Below the pieces are notes generated by a model. That model was given only the letters and a program-made list of their open reading frames with translations. It did not search any database and was not told the origin of the DNA. From Ruminococcus sp. (lineage in GTDB: Bacteria; Bacillota; Clostridia; Oscillospirales; Ruminococcaceae), in assembly GCA_015066935.1 (NCBI GenBank), contig SVNK01000003.1, positions 1 through 64,000 on the forward strand: 64,000 bases of DNA. Reading direction: 5' to 3'. Positions 16,151-24,520 of the stretch are shown here, piece by piece. Both the position numbers and the translations under genes were made by a program. The first letter of the stretch is position 1; the number at the start of each line of letters is the position of its first letter.

Positions 16151-17263
16151 CTACAAAATCATATTCGTTGTTTTGAAATTCTCCACCATTTCCTTGTAAA
16201 GTGCAATCAACTGGTTATATCTATCACTTAAATATAGTACATCAATTTTGAAAGACGGACGACCATTCAGGCGGTTTTCAGGAACAGAAATTCCAAGGAT
16301 ATGCTCAAATCTTTGTTTAAGTACTACTTTCGCTTCTTTGCTATTATATGGTTCTTTAAAATATTGAAATTCCAATTCACAAAGAACATGCTTTGTCCAC
16401 GGATAAACACCAAATAGCTGCGTGCTTTTTCCATTTTCTGCATCATAAACTATGATTATACTTCCGTGAGTTCTGCCTTTACCATACCAAATGCGGCAGC
16501 CAAGAGCTTTAAAATCCTTAATAATACGTTCAGTCAGTATTCTTGCTTCATCATTTCCAACACGTTGAACATCCTGCAAGAATGAATCATAATCCCATGA
16601 TTTAGCAGGGGCTTTTTTAGTTTCAACAGCCTGTAACGTTCTACCGATGATTTTCGGAACAAAAATCTGCTGGTTATTTTGTGACATGTACTGTTTGATT
16701 TCTAAACCAAGCACTTCTGAATTCTGCATCTGATTATTTAAGAATTCAATAATTCTTCTAAGATTTTCTGGTATGGTATCTGCTGCAAAAATCAATCTAA
16801 GTTTTCCCAGTTTCAGATTACTGCTGACATTTTCCCAATAAAGTTCTTCCTGTACTTCTTCTCCGAAAGCAGATTTTAAATCGCCGTCAAAGCTGCTTTG
16901 GATATCACTAATCGTCCAATAAGCACTGGCATTTGCAGCATAGTCGAGCATTTGTCCTACAACTTCACGACGAATTCTCGTGTCAGTACTGCGCTTGACC
17001 TCAACCAAAGTCGGTATACCATCCTGATCAATAAAGAGATGATCAAGGTACCAGCATGCGGTTCCGTTTTCATGATCCGGAACGCCCATTTCACGAGAAA
17101 TGAGAATCCATTTGCGAGGGATTTCTGGATTGATCTGTGAACCGGCGAGTAGAATAGGATTCTTTTCAATTAACTCTTGAAGATTGTCTTCTGAATCATA
17201 TAATGTTTCTTTCAACTCAGTTAATTCACCTTCATCAGTGTTCAAAAAAATAGTATCATTCAA
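16151..17263 (-). CDS. Possible PD-(D/E)xK nuclease-like protein
   Basis: A 370-residue protein. The segment YLDHLFIDQDGIPTLVEVKR, followed by TRIRREVVGQMLDYAA, looks like the D...ExK core of a PD-(D/E)xK nuclease (D near 93, E-x-K near 107-109). The C-terminal half is not recognised. It starts at 17263 behind a GGGGG site and just after the terminator that follows a tRNA-Leu half. Its place between the tRNA scar and the deleted recombinase marks it as cargo of the outer element, perhaps a defence nuclease. Function uncertain. Confidence 0.6.
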   Translation of the reverse strand: MNDTIFLNTDEGELTELKETLYDSEDNLQELIEKNPILLAGSQINPEIPRKWILISREMGVPDHENGTACWYLDHLFIDQDGIPTLVEVKRSTDTRIRREVVGQMLDYAANASAYWTISDIQSSFDGDLKSAFGEEVQEELYWENVSSNLKLGKLRLIFAADTIPENLRRIIEFLNNQMQNSEVLGLEIKQYMSQNNQQIFVPKIIGRTLQAVETKKAPAKSWDYDSFLQDVQRVGNDEARILTERIIKDFKALGCRIWYGKGRTHGSIIIVYDAENGKSTQLFGVYPWTKHVLCELEFQYFKEPYNSKEAKVVLKQRFEHILGISVPENRLNGRPSFKIDVLYLSDRYNQLIALYKEMVENFKTTNMIL

Positions 17264-17287
17264 TCCGATAACCCCCTATCTATGGAT

Positions 17288-17314
17288 TTAGCCTTCAAGT
17301 ATTTTGAAGGCTAA
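17288..17314 (-). terminator. Terminator-like hairpin after the tRNA-Leu 3' half
   Basis: TTAGCCTTCAA and TTGAAGGCTAA form perfect arms. On the minus strand it lies 6 bp after the tRNA CCA end, like the terminator after the intact tRNA but with another sequence. Confidence 0.55.
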
Positions 17315-17319
17315 ATGTC

Positions 17320-17371
17320 TGGTGCGGGTGACAGGAATCGAACCTGCACACCTTGCGGCGCGAGAACCTAA
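17320..17371 (-). other. tRNA-Leu 3' half, element junction (attR-like)
   Basis: These 52 bases are identical to 28229-28280, the 3' part of the intact tRNA-Leu from the anticodon loop through CCA. Identity stops at 17372. Joined to the 35-nt half at 28387-28421 it rebuilds a complete tRNA-Leu(UAG). It is read as the split host tRNA at the left end of the inner element. Confidence 0.8.
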
Positions 17372-17393
17372 TGGAAGAGTCACGTCAGTGGTT

Positions 17394-17762
17394 TTATTCT
17401 ATCTTGTTCCCATTTCTTATGAGTGCAGCCATAACGACAACAAATTCTGATGGCAGAGGTGGGAAGGTCTGGTTTGATTTCAGGTATTCAAACAGTTCGT
17501 GGTTTTTGTTGACCGTTCTGCAAAACCACGCAGCATCAAGTGCATTCTTTATAGCACCGTTTACACTCATGGGACCAATTGAATATTTCTGACCAACGCT
17601 TTTAAGTATACTTTTGTATGTATCATCTTCAATCGGAGTGTTCATCCAGAGATGAATTACATCATTTACATAAGTGAAGCCTTTATATTTCTGTGATATG
17701 CCTAATTCGATCAGTGTTTCGGATATATGCTGCATAAGTTCTTCATTTGTTTGTGTATCCAT
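17394..17762 (-). CDS. Stand-alone Spo0A C-terminal-like DNA-binding protein
   Basis: A 122-residue protein that matches the effector domain of the sporulation regulator Spo0A but has no receiver domain. Visible parts are ISETLIELGISQKYKGFTYV (helices A-B of the domain), GQKYSIGPMSVNGAIKNALD followed by AAWF (the recognition region, like [20 protein letters not shown] in Spo0A) and PLPSEFVVVMAALIR at the end. Behind AAAGGAA it starts at 17762. As cargo at the element's left end it might change host sporulation genes or control element genes. Fold assignment fairly sure; role inferred. Confidence 0.75.
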   Translation of the reverse strand: MDTQTNEELMQHISETLIELGISQKYKGFTYVNDVIHLWMNTPIEDDTYKSILKSVGQKYSIGPMSVNGAIKNALDAAWFCRTVNKNHELFEYLKSNQTFPPLPSEFVVVMAALIRNGNKIE

Positions 17763-17873
17763 AATAATAAGTTCCTTTCTATTATTTCCGTTCCTTAATG
17801 TGTAAAGCTATTAGAATAGTATTGCCATGTTCGTTGTATTTTAGAGATAGCTTTCTCGTTTTTTCGGTATTGT

Positions 17874-18476
17874 TCAAAGGTCGATTTTTATACGTTGGTC
17901 ATGTGGCTGAACTGTTACCCAAAGCCACATATCCTGATTTTTAAGATTTTTCCATTGATTTGGTGCTAATAAGTTTTTATGCAGATTATATGCAATCGTA
18001 ACCGTTGCACTTGTCCCCTTTTTGACCGTGCAGCCGTGTGCTGTACTTGCATTATCATTGAAAAAAGGATTCAGACAGGCGGTTATTTCACTGCTGTAAA
18101 AGACATACCAATCAATTCCGATTACGGGTATGCTGTAAAAATCAAGACCACCCTCATAGTCACCGTTATTTGAAACTGTCATTGTGACAATAAGATAACG
18201 CTCGGCAAGCGAATTAAAGAATTCTCTATCTTTATTTATTTCAGTAAGAAGATCGTCAACATCAATAATACGTGCATCTTCAACCGAAACCGAATAACCT
18301 GTGTTATGTATTACGTTATATGAAGCGTTATCACCGAATTCAACAGTTTCGTGCATGGAGTAATTTTTTACTGGCTTATAATTTTTGATAGCGAATCCAT
18401 TATTGAGATTGTAATATCGTATTGCCCATACAAAGAGAAAACCAAGAGTAATTGTCCTGAATATTATCTTATTCAT
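17874..18476 (-). CDS. Membrane-anchored protein of unknown function in the ABC operon
   Basis: A 200-residue protein with one N-terminal helix (FRTITLGFLFVWAIRYY) and an exported beta-rich domain. I chose the ATG at 18476, which lies 9 bp after GGAGG and overlaps the end of the ABC ATPase gene; upstream in-frame ATGs sit too near that site. The domain (TVSNNGDYEGGLDFYSIPVI, GTSATVTIAYNLHKN) looks like a Telethonin/DUF5028-type ectodomain, but I cannot name it. It is the last gene of the exporter operon. Confidence 0.6.
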   Translation of the reverse strand: MNKIIFRTITLGFLFVWAIRYYNLNNGFAIKNYKPVKNYSMHETVEFGDNASYNVIHNTGYSVSVEDARIIDVDDLLTEINKDREFFNSLAERYLIVTMTVSNNGDYEGGLDFYSIPVIGIDWYVFYSSEITACLNPFFNDNASTAHGCTVKKGTSATVTIAYNLHKNLLAPNQWKNLKNQDMWLWVTVQPHDQRIKIDL

Positions 18477-19134
18477 TTTCATCATCCTCCATTGAGAGGA
18501 TTTTTTCTTTAATGATACTGCCGTTTTCAATCGTGTATACGATGTCACACACTTCCTCCAGAATCATATTATCATGACAAGTCATTATAACAAGTGCACC
18601 ACGTTCTTTTTCTTCTTTTATCAGATTCTTTGTTATCTCAACTCCGCTTGAATCAAGAGCATTTGTCGGCTCATCAAGTATAATCAATTCCGGAGATTCC
18701 ATTACGGCAGCTGCTATACCAAGACGCTGTTTCATACCAAGAGAATACTTGCGGTATTTTTTCTTATCATCGGGATTAAGACCTACACGGCTGATAGTTT
18801 CCTTTATTTTGTTTTCGTTTATATGTCCTTTTATAGAAGCTAAAAGCCTGAGATTTTCAAAACCGCTCAGACTTCCGAGAAAAGCAGGGTTTTCAATAAG
18901 GATACCCATTTTTTCCGGGAAATCCATATCCTTTCCGAGATGTTTCTCATCAATAATTATTTCGCCCTCGGTAGGGATTATCAATCCCGAAACAAGTCGC
19001 ATAAGCATAGTCTTTCCACAGCCGTTGTATCCGCACAGTCCATATATCATTCCGCTTTTCATGGAAAGATTAACCTTGTTGACAACGGTGTTTCCGCCTA
19101 TTATTTTTGTAACGTTTTTCAATTCGATATTCAT
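18469..19134 (-). CDS. ABC transporter ATPase
   Basis: A 221-residue ATPase. Walker A GYNGCGKT, signature YSLGMKQRL and Walker B LIILDEPTNALDSSG are all present. I use ATG 19134 (MNIELKNVT), 8 bp after AAGGAG; a GTG 9 bp earlier is less likely. Two permease genes lie upstream in the same operon. The ATPase is of the type that works with ABC-2 permeases in peptide or bacteriocin export and immunity. Confidence 0.92.
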   Translation of the reverse strand: MNIELKNVTKIIGGNTVVNKVNLSMKSGMIYGLCGYNGCGKTMLMRLVSGLIIPTEGEIIIDEKHLGKDMDFPEKMGILIENPAFLGSLSGFENLRLLASIKGHINENKIKETISRVGLNPDDKKKYRKYSLGMKQRLGIAAAVMESPELIILDEPTNALDSSGVEITKNLIKEEKERGALVIMTCHDNMILEEVCDIVYTIENGSIIKEKILSMEDDENE

Positions 19135-19139
19135 ATTCT

Positions 19140-19995
19140 TCACTCCTTATCAGGCAGAATATTTGCCTTTTTGAAAAAGCACATTCCTGCAGCTATGGCT
19201 GATGCTATGATAATCAGACAGATAATGATGCCCTTGCGTGTATCATAAGCACCGTCGATATAGTTGTTGCTGTATAAGAGCATGGCGTGAAAATGCCAAC
19301 GGAGTGTCGCTGAGGGTACCTGCTACTATCAGCACAAGTGAAATAAGAAAGCTGTAAATAGGCTTGATAAAAAGACTTAAAAACATTTGAAGCATATTCA
19401 GGGTCCACACAACCATAAAAGGTGCTGCCAGCAGAAAAACTTTACTTAATGTACTTATTTCCCATATCGGTGAACTTTCATAAACTGTAGACGCTGCGGC
19501 AAAAGTATTCGTGATTAAATAATTATTTTCAAAAGTGAACTTGTATCCGAGCAAAGCTGCGTATATGACAACCGTTGCAAGCACAAGTATATAAAAAACA
19601 AAGCTCAATACAGCACACCACAGACACTTCGAATACCACCATGAGCTGCGTTTATGACAGCGTGTAATTACTTGCACACCGAATTGTGTAAGGTCGTCAT
19701 GCATGTATTCAAATCCGATAAAAACAGCAAAAACAAGAATAGCTATCCAGAAATATGGAAGATCTGCTTTTATATCACGATCAGCTATTTTTGAAATCGG
19801 ATCCGAACCACGAAACAGCATAATAAAAAGATCAGGAAGATTCGGCTTTCCGAACGGACGTCCCGAGGAGGCTATCAACATCCAGTTATCATAGTACATA
19901 CATTCAAAAAAGCAGAGGATAGGAACAAAAAGAAGCCGTTTATTCTTCAGAACTCCTTGTTTCATATCGTTGCCGATTATCTTACAGACATTCAT
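19140..19995 (-). pseudogene. ABC-2 type permease, frameshifted near its end
   Basis: The first frame (from ATG 19995) reads a multi-helix permease to about 19285 and then stops at 19243 after a nonsense tail (QQQLYRRCL). Another frame on the same strand carries on from about 19300 with FHAMLLYSNNYIDGAYDTRK, a last helix (GIIICLIIIASAIAAGMCFF) and the stop TGA at 19142-19140, just before the ATPase gene. A single indel near GGCATTTTCACGCC would join them to about 285 residues. Either the gene is newly broken or this is a sequencing error. Confidence 0.75.
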
Positions 19996-20809
19996 ATTTT
20001 CGCCCCCTTATTGCAAATACCAAGGTTGGAACAGCAATGACTATAGCAATATTAGTGTAGACATAGCTTGCAAAATTAGTTGTTCCCGGTGCAGCATACA
20101 ACATATCAGACCATGAAAGACCGACAGTTTTTCCATGTATGAGTATACTGTATCTCAATGTTATAAAGTCGGAGATTATTCGCTGTACCGTAAAAATAAG
20201 AAATGGTAATATTACAGATATTGAATATCTCTTTGTAATCATACCAATGCCAATGGCGATGCAGACCATTGCACCTCCCCATAAAAATGCTGTAACGGTC
20301 CATACCAGAAGGAAAATGTACGGAGAGGAATAATATAATTCAGAGCAGAAACTGAATGGAGATACAAAAGATGTACCAACAGCAGCCACAGGGTATTGTG
20401 CAGGCAAGAACATTGATATGAGTAAAAAATGAAATATAACAGATGCGGCAAAAATAATTCCGCCGCTGATGAAAGAAACAATATATTTTGCAAGGAAGTA
20501 TTTTTTACGGTTTGTTCTTGAGATTACCTGAGTAATATAACCAGAGCTGCGGTCATAACATACTGTCCAGCTGTAGGCAAACGATGTGATAAGCGGAAGA
20601 AGAACAAACAGATATATTGCTTCATCAAAACCACGATATGCACCTATCCACTTTATAAACACACTTGTATGCACATCATAACCGTCTTTAAAATATTCAT
20701 ATAATGTATGAGCGTCTGCTGCCACAATAAATAATGCTATTCCTATTGAGAGTAAAAATGATTTACTGCGTATCATTCGTTCCCATTCAAATTTAATAAT
20801 GTTTTTCAT
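19982..20809 (-). CDS. ABC-2 type permease
   Basis: A 275-residue protein with six or so membrane helices, starting KNIIKFEWERMIRSKSFLLS, a common opening for ABC-2 permeases. The start follows AGGAG. It overlaps the next permease gene by 14 bp and lies 7 bp from the lipoprotein gene, so lipoprotein, two permeases, ATPase and the 200-residue protein form one operon. The substrate is unknown; small secreted proteins and an agr peptide are encoded close by. Confidence 0.85.
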   Translation of the reverse strand: MKNIIKFEWERMIRSKSFLLSIGIALFIVAADAHTLYEYFKDGYDVHTSVFIKWIGAYRGFDEAIYLFVLLPLITSFAYSWTVCYDRSSGYITQVISRTNRKKYFLAKYIVSFISGGIIFAASVIFHFLLISMFLPAQYPVAAVGTSFVSPFSFCSELYYSSPYIFLLVWTVTAFLWGGAMVCIAIGIGMITKRYSISVILPFLIFTVQRIISDFITLRYSILIHGKTVGLSWSDMLYAAPGTTNFASYVYTNIAIVIAVPTLVFAIRGRKYECL

Positions 20810-20815
20810 AATGTT

Positions 20816-21547
20816 TTACTCCTGCAGCTGTAAATCGACTACCGTAAACGGACCCTCAGTTAAAAGCGCGTCACCGTTCGAAAATACCGCTTCGCTAAGT
20901 GATGCCTGACGTGTATCTAATAAATATCCCATTATGATGTCCTTTTTTTCGCCCGGCTCTATATGAATCCTAGAATAATGATAAATATCATCAGAACGCA
21001 AATTTAAATATTCATGTGATGCGTATCGTACTCCTCCCATCCTGCCAAGGAGAAAATCATATTTGCCAAATTCTTCGGGGGAATATACATGTTCAATGGA
21101 AACAGCGTCAACATTTTCCACAGTCATATAAATCTTTATCAGTTTGAAATTATTGAGAAATTTTGTTGTATCCGGATCGTAATTTAAGTCGGGAACAATC
21201 AGGTTTCCGGCTAATTCCTCACGTTTTAAACCTGCATCATTTAAGCTGTCGAAAATCTCGCATCGGTTTAAAGTGAGATAAAAGTGACCGCTGTTTACAG
21301 GACCAATAACGCAGAATCTTTCACCTAATTCTGCTGTTTCGGGAACTTCTGAATATGGGATTTCAAGAATTTCTTCTGTTGGTTCAGCGTCGCCGCTGCC
21401 TGATACTGACGCTTCTTCAGTTATTTTCTGTGGCTGACGATATGTAGGTTCAGTGATCTCTTGTTTTGAAATTTCAACATCACTGAGAGAACAGCCTGTT
21501 GTTAACAACATAGCTGCGGCTGTCAGTATTATAAGTCTATTTTTCAT
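20816..21547 (-). CDS. Lipoprotein of the ABC operon
   Basis: A 243-residue exported protein. The signal and lipobox LLTTGCS put Cys near residue 19, followed by a Thr/Glu-rich linker. The globular part is related in style to the 200-residue protein at 17874 (both end in long beta stretches with MTVENVD/MTVSNNG-like segments). ATG 21547 follows GGAGG. It is the first gene of the operon. The role may be substrate capture or self-immunity; I do not recognise the family. Confidence 0.7.
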   Translation of the reverse strand: MKNRLIILTAAAMLLTTGCSLSDVEISKQEITEPTYRQPQKITEEASVSGSGDAEPTEEILEIPYSEVPETAELGERFCVIGPVNSGHFYLTLNRCEIFDSLNDAGLKREELAGNLIVPDLNYDPDTTKFLNNFKLIKIYMTVENVDAVSIEHVYSPEEFGKYDFLLGRMGGVRYASHEYLNLRSDDIYHYSRIHIEPGEKKDIIMGYLLDTRQASLSEAVFSNGDALLTEGPFTVVDLQLQE

Positions 21548-21699
21548 TTTTGCCTCCATTCACTGTTCAAAATCAATGTTAAAAATGTTGTGTAATAAAC
21601 AACAGCAAGTGAAAGAGTTGCTGTCAAAATATCAATAAAACATATAATAAATTAAGAGCTGTACTTAAAAATCATTCCGTACAGCTCAAGTAGTTTATA

Positions 21700-22200
21700 T
21701 TAATTTGCACAGGGAATATTCTGTTTGTTATCAGGACGATCTGGTGCCCAAGCTCCATTAAGTTTGGATGTAAGTGTGTAATTAGCTGAACAGAATTTAA
21801 GTCCTGCCAGATTATAACCGGCTTCCTTGACAAGATTCTTTATGAGACGTTCCTGATTGCTGTTTACACGAACAGATGTCGTGGAATTTCCGTTTGCATC
21901 ACATGTATAGTTATGACAAGTGCTGTTCCAGTTGGTGTCACTCAGCCCCCACACCTGCACATATGCATCATTGGTTGCACTGCTTAACTGAAGATAAACA
22001 GAATTGTATGTATCCTTATATCTTATCGGATGCTGATCTGAAGGTAACGCAGTATATGTGTGCGAAATATTAGCAGGTGCACTAAAATTTATTATCTCTG
22101 TAGTAGTTGATGAAGCGTTGGCTGTTATCCCAACTGTATTGCTGGATAGTGTCATAATCGCCATTAATAAAGCGGCTACTTTATTGTGAATTGTTTTCAT
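21700..22200 (-). CDS. Small secreted protein
   Basis: A 166-residue exported protein. The signal peptide (VAALLMAIMTLSSNTVGITANA) ends near residue 28. The mature part has five cysteines including CHNYTC and a Trp-rich end (GAWAPDRPDNKQ). It loosely recalls DUF2712-type secreted proteins found beside bacteriocin exporters; I am not sure. ATG 22200 follows GAGGAGG. It lies between the ABC operon and the agr genes and could be exported or sensed by either. Confidence 0.6.
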   Translation of the reverse strand: MKTIHNKVAALLMAIMTLSSNTVGITANASSTTTEIINFSAPANISHTYTALPSDQHPIRYKDTYNSVYLQLSSATNDAYVQVWGLSDTNWNSTCHNYTCDANGNSTTSVRVNSNQERLIKNLVKEAGYNLAGLKFCSANYTLTSKLNGAWAPDRPDNKQNIPCAN

Positions 22201-22402
22201 AATGATCCTCCTCATTAATAATTAGTTTTGCATTCTTCTCATAAAAGTTGTTTACATCCATATAGATCTTAGCTGTAGAGAAGCTTTTGGGGATTGCATC
22301 CCTGTGTTCAGAACAAAGCTGTTGAAAACACAGGGAATAATGATCCTTTTGTGTGGAGTGATTTGGATATTGCCTGTTTGCTTTAAAAACGTAAAATGTA
22401 AA

Positions 22403-22555
22403 TCACTTTTTGTTTTTCTTAGCGAGTTCTTTTACAGCTTCCGGAACCTTGGGTTGGTAAGTATCATAAAGGGAAGTAGCGCCGCAAGACTTAATGGCAA
22501 TTCTTTCACTCATTTTTGCGCTAGTCTTGAGAAGAGTTTCAACTATTTTTTTCAT
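22403..22555 (-). CDS. agrD: AgrD-like cyclic autoinducer peptide precursor
   Basis: A 50-residue precursor: an amphipathic leader (MKKIVETLLKTSAKMSERIA), the core region KSCGATSLYDT, then YQPKVPEAVKEL and a Lys-rich tail. The (H/Y)QPxxP segment after the ring is typical of clostridial AgrD. By that rule the five ring residues would be SLYDT, with Ser forming a lactone; a larger ring through Cys24 is also possible. It overlaps agrB by 17 bp, the usual arrangement. The start follows GGAGG. Confidence 0.85.
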   Translation of the reverse strand: MKKIVETLLKTSAKMSERIAIKSCGATSLYDTYQPKVPEAVKELAKKNKK

Positions 22556-23123
22556 ATTTTTTCCTCCTTTCTTGAAGTTTAGGTTCTAATATTAAAATCG
22601 CAATAACAAATAACGTCAAAGATATTGTTAATGAAAGTTGAGGATAATAAGAGAATGTTACAACAGTCAGTGGAATAAATGTTATTGCCATAATAATTGA
22701 AATTTTACGATTTCTTTTTTTAAGTTTAACGGTTAAAGGTGCATTTATATGTTCGACGGGTGAGTAAGCCAATACTGTTATTAAATATATAAACACAAGG
22801 ATGATGATCACGAATATACCTACTGATATTCTACCAGCTATTAATACGAATAAAGAACACATTAAAAGAGTGCATTTGCATCTAAAATGTGTTGTTGCAT
22901 GATAACCACCTGTAAAAATTCTTGTAAAAACAAATGTAAAGTAAAAAACCATAGACATAATAACGTCATTAAATACAATTCCAGAAAACAATACTAAAAG
23001 AAATCCTATTATAGTAGATATCATTATTTCGAATCCGTATTTACATACGTCTATTTTCTCTTCAGCAATTATTTCCTTATTATAAAAAAAAACTGCTATA
23101 AATTTACTTAAGTAAGAAATCAT
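22539..23123 (-). CDS. agrB: AgrB, autoinducer-processing membrane peptidase
   Basis: A 194-residue membrane cysteine peptidase that cuts and cyclises AgrD. The active-site stretch TGGYHATTHFRCKC holds the His and Cys, and YSPVEHINAPL is a conserved later motif. About five helices are visible. I chose ATG 23123 behind AGGTGA; the frame also opens at a GTG 9 bp earlier. A promoter and a direct repeat lie just upstream. Confidence 0.93.
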   Translation of the reverse strand: MISYLSKFIAVFFYNKEIIAEEKIDVCKYGFEIMISTIIGFLLVLFSGIVFNDVIMSMVFYFTFVFTRIFTGGYHATTHFRCKCTLLMCSLFVLIAGRISVGIFVIIILVFIYLITVLAYSPVEHINAPLTVKLKKRNRKISIIMAITFIPLTVVTFSYYPQLSLTISLTLFVIAILILEPKLQERRKKYEKNS

Positions 23124-23140
23124 TTTTATCACCTAAGTAA

Positions 23141-23169
23141 AATATAGCTTATAGCAGTAACTCTGTCAA
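23141..23169 (-). promoter_or_regulatory. agrBD promoter
   Basis: On the minus strand TTGACA and TATATT are 17 bp apart, ending 18 bp before the agrB start. Confidence 0.65.
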
Positions 23170-23174
23170 CAATC

Positions 23175-23200
23175 GTGGCACAAAATACACATTTGTGGCA
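23175..23200 (-). promoter_or_regulatory. Direct repeat upstream of the agrBD -35 box
   Basis: GTGGCA occurs twice, 20 bp apart start to start (plus strand 23175 and 23195), 5 bp beyond the -35 box. Paired direct repeats two helical turns apart are the form bound by LytTR regulators such as AgrA. Confidence 0.5.
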
Positions 23201-23211
23201 AAATATGCATA

Positions 23212-24519
23212 TTAATTATATGTTTTATCTTTTCTCAAAGAAACATACACCCAAAATTTGCTTTGCTTTTGATCAAAACTTATTATTCCATCATACTTTT
23301 TCACTATATCGTGTACAGACTTTAATCCAAATCCATGAAGATTCTTGTCTTTTTTTCTTGTCTCAAGAGTAGGATTATTTGTAAGAACATCGTATTCCAC
23401 CGTGTTTCCTATTTCAAGATGATAATAGCCTGTGGTACTCCACATTTTTATTGATATCTCAGAAAGTTTGATGTTCTTTTCACAAGCTTCTAATGCGTTA
23501 TCGAGTAAATTTGATAACAAAATGATTACATCGGTATCAATAATATTATCAAATTCATCTGAAATTATACAGCTTGTTTGTATTCCTTGTTTTTCTGCCA
23601 GATCAAATTTAATATTTATTATGGAAGAAACTACCTTACGGTCAGTATTAATATAGCTTCTTATGTTGCTTATATTCATATCATTCAAAGTTTTAAGATA
23701 GTTTGATAGTTCATGATTGTTTTGTTTTTTTGACATTTCAAATGCACATAAAAGATGATTCTTCATATCATGACGAAACTTTGCTATCTCATCGTATTTG
23801 GTTTCCATTGCTTTAATATTATCAAATTGCATTTCTATTTGCTTTTTCATGACTGACATTCGCTGATTTTCAGTATTCTTTTTGCTCATATATAGTATTG
23901 TATAATACTGTGTAATAATCAAAAATAGCATACATAGTACTATAGTAAAAAATGCCGAATAGTTTTTTCCTGACTCATAAATAATGTTTCTTACAATCGG
24001 GAGGAGTATTCCTGATATCAACAATGGAACAGAGATTAAAATATAATCTCCTTTATGCAGAACAATGGATTTTCTTTTTTTGATAAAAACAATTATACTG
24101 AATAATAAGAATAATAATGTCTTGGTTATTAATACAGTAATGAAACGCATATAACTACTTTGATTAACAAGCAATTTGTACTCAACATCAAATATATTGC
24201 TCATGATAGTTAGTGTAATAATGCTTGTTAAGGATAAGCATGCATTAGTTAAAAAAGAAATTAATAAATGCTCAAGATGTGAGCCTATATACAAGGATTC
24301 AAGAATTACAAATAATACAATTACACAAGTAGGTAATGTTATAATACCAGAGAATTCAAATAGCGTTGCAATACTTATGTACGAGAAAACAACTATAAAC
24401 ATTATTATTCTGCATTTGTATTTTGAAAATTTTTCATTAGATTCAAAGTATAGAGATAAAAAAATCGAGATTACAGTTGATTCTATTATGTTATAAACAA
24501 CTTCAAGAACAGTATTCAT
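23212..24519 (-). CDS. agrC: AgrC-like GHKL sensor histidine kinase
   Basis: A 435-residue kinase. The first 210 residues form six or seven membrane helices that would sense the cyclic peptide. The phosphoacceptor is His250 in FRHDMKNHLL. The ATPase part has the N box LLSNLLDNALEA and the G region HGFGLKSVHDIV. The start follows GGAGG and lies 1 bp after the agrA stop, so the two are co-translated. Unlike in staphylococci the regulator gene comes first. Confidence 0.93.
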   Translation of the reverse strand: MNTVLEVVYNIIESTVISIFLSLYFESNEKFSKYKCRIIMFIVVFSYISIATLFEFSGIITLPTCVIVLFVILESLYIGSHLEHLLISFLTNACLSLTSIITLTIMSNIFDVEYKLLVNQSSYMRFITVLITKTLLFLLFSIIVFIKKRKSIVLHKGDYILISVPLLISGILLPIVRNIIYESGKNYSAFFTIVLCMLFLIITQYYTILYMSKKNTENQRMSVMKKQIEMQFDNIKAMETKYDEIAKFRHDMKNHLLCAFEMSKKQNNHELSNYLKTLNDMNISNIRSYINTDRKVVSSIINIKFDLAEKQGIQTSCIISDEFDNIIDTDVIILLSNLLDNALEACEKNIKLSEISIKMWSTTGYYHLEIGNTVEYDVLTNNPTLETRKKDKNLHGFGLKSVHDIVKKYDGIISFDQKQSKFWVYVSLRKDKTYN

Positions 24520-24520
24520 T

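Noticed and set aside
17320..17371. Functional tRNA gene
   Set aside because: Only the 3' half is present; the 5' half is 11 kb away.
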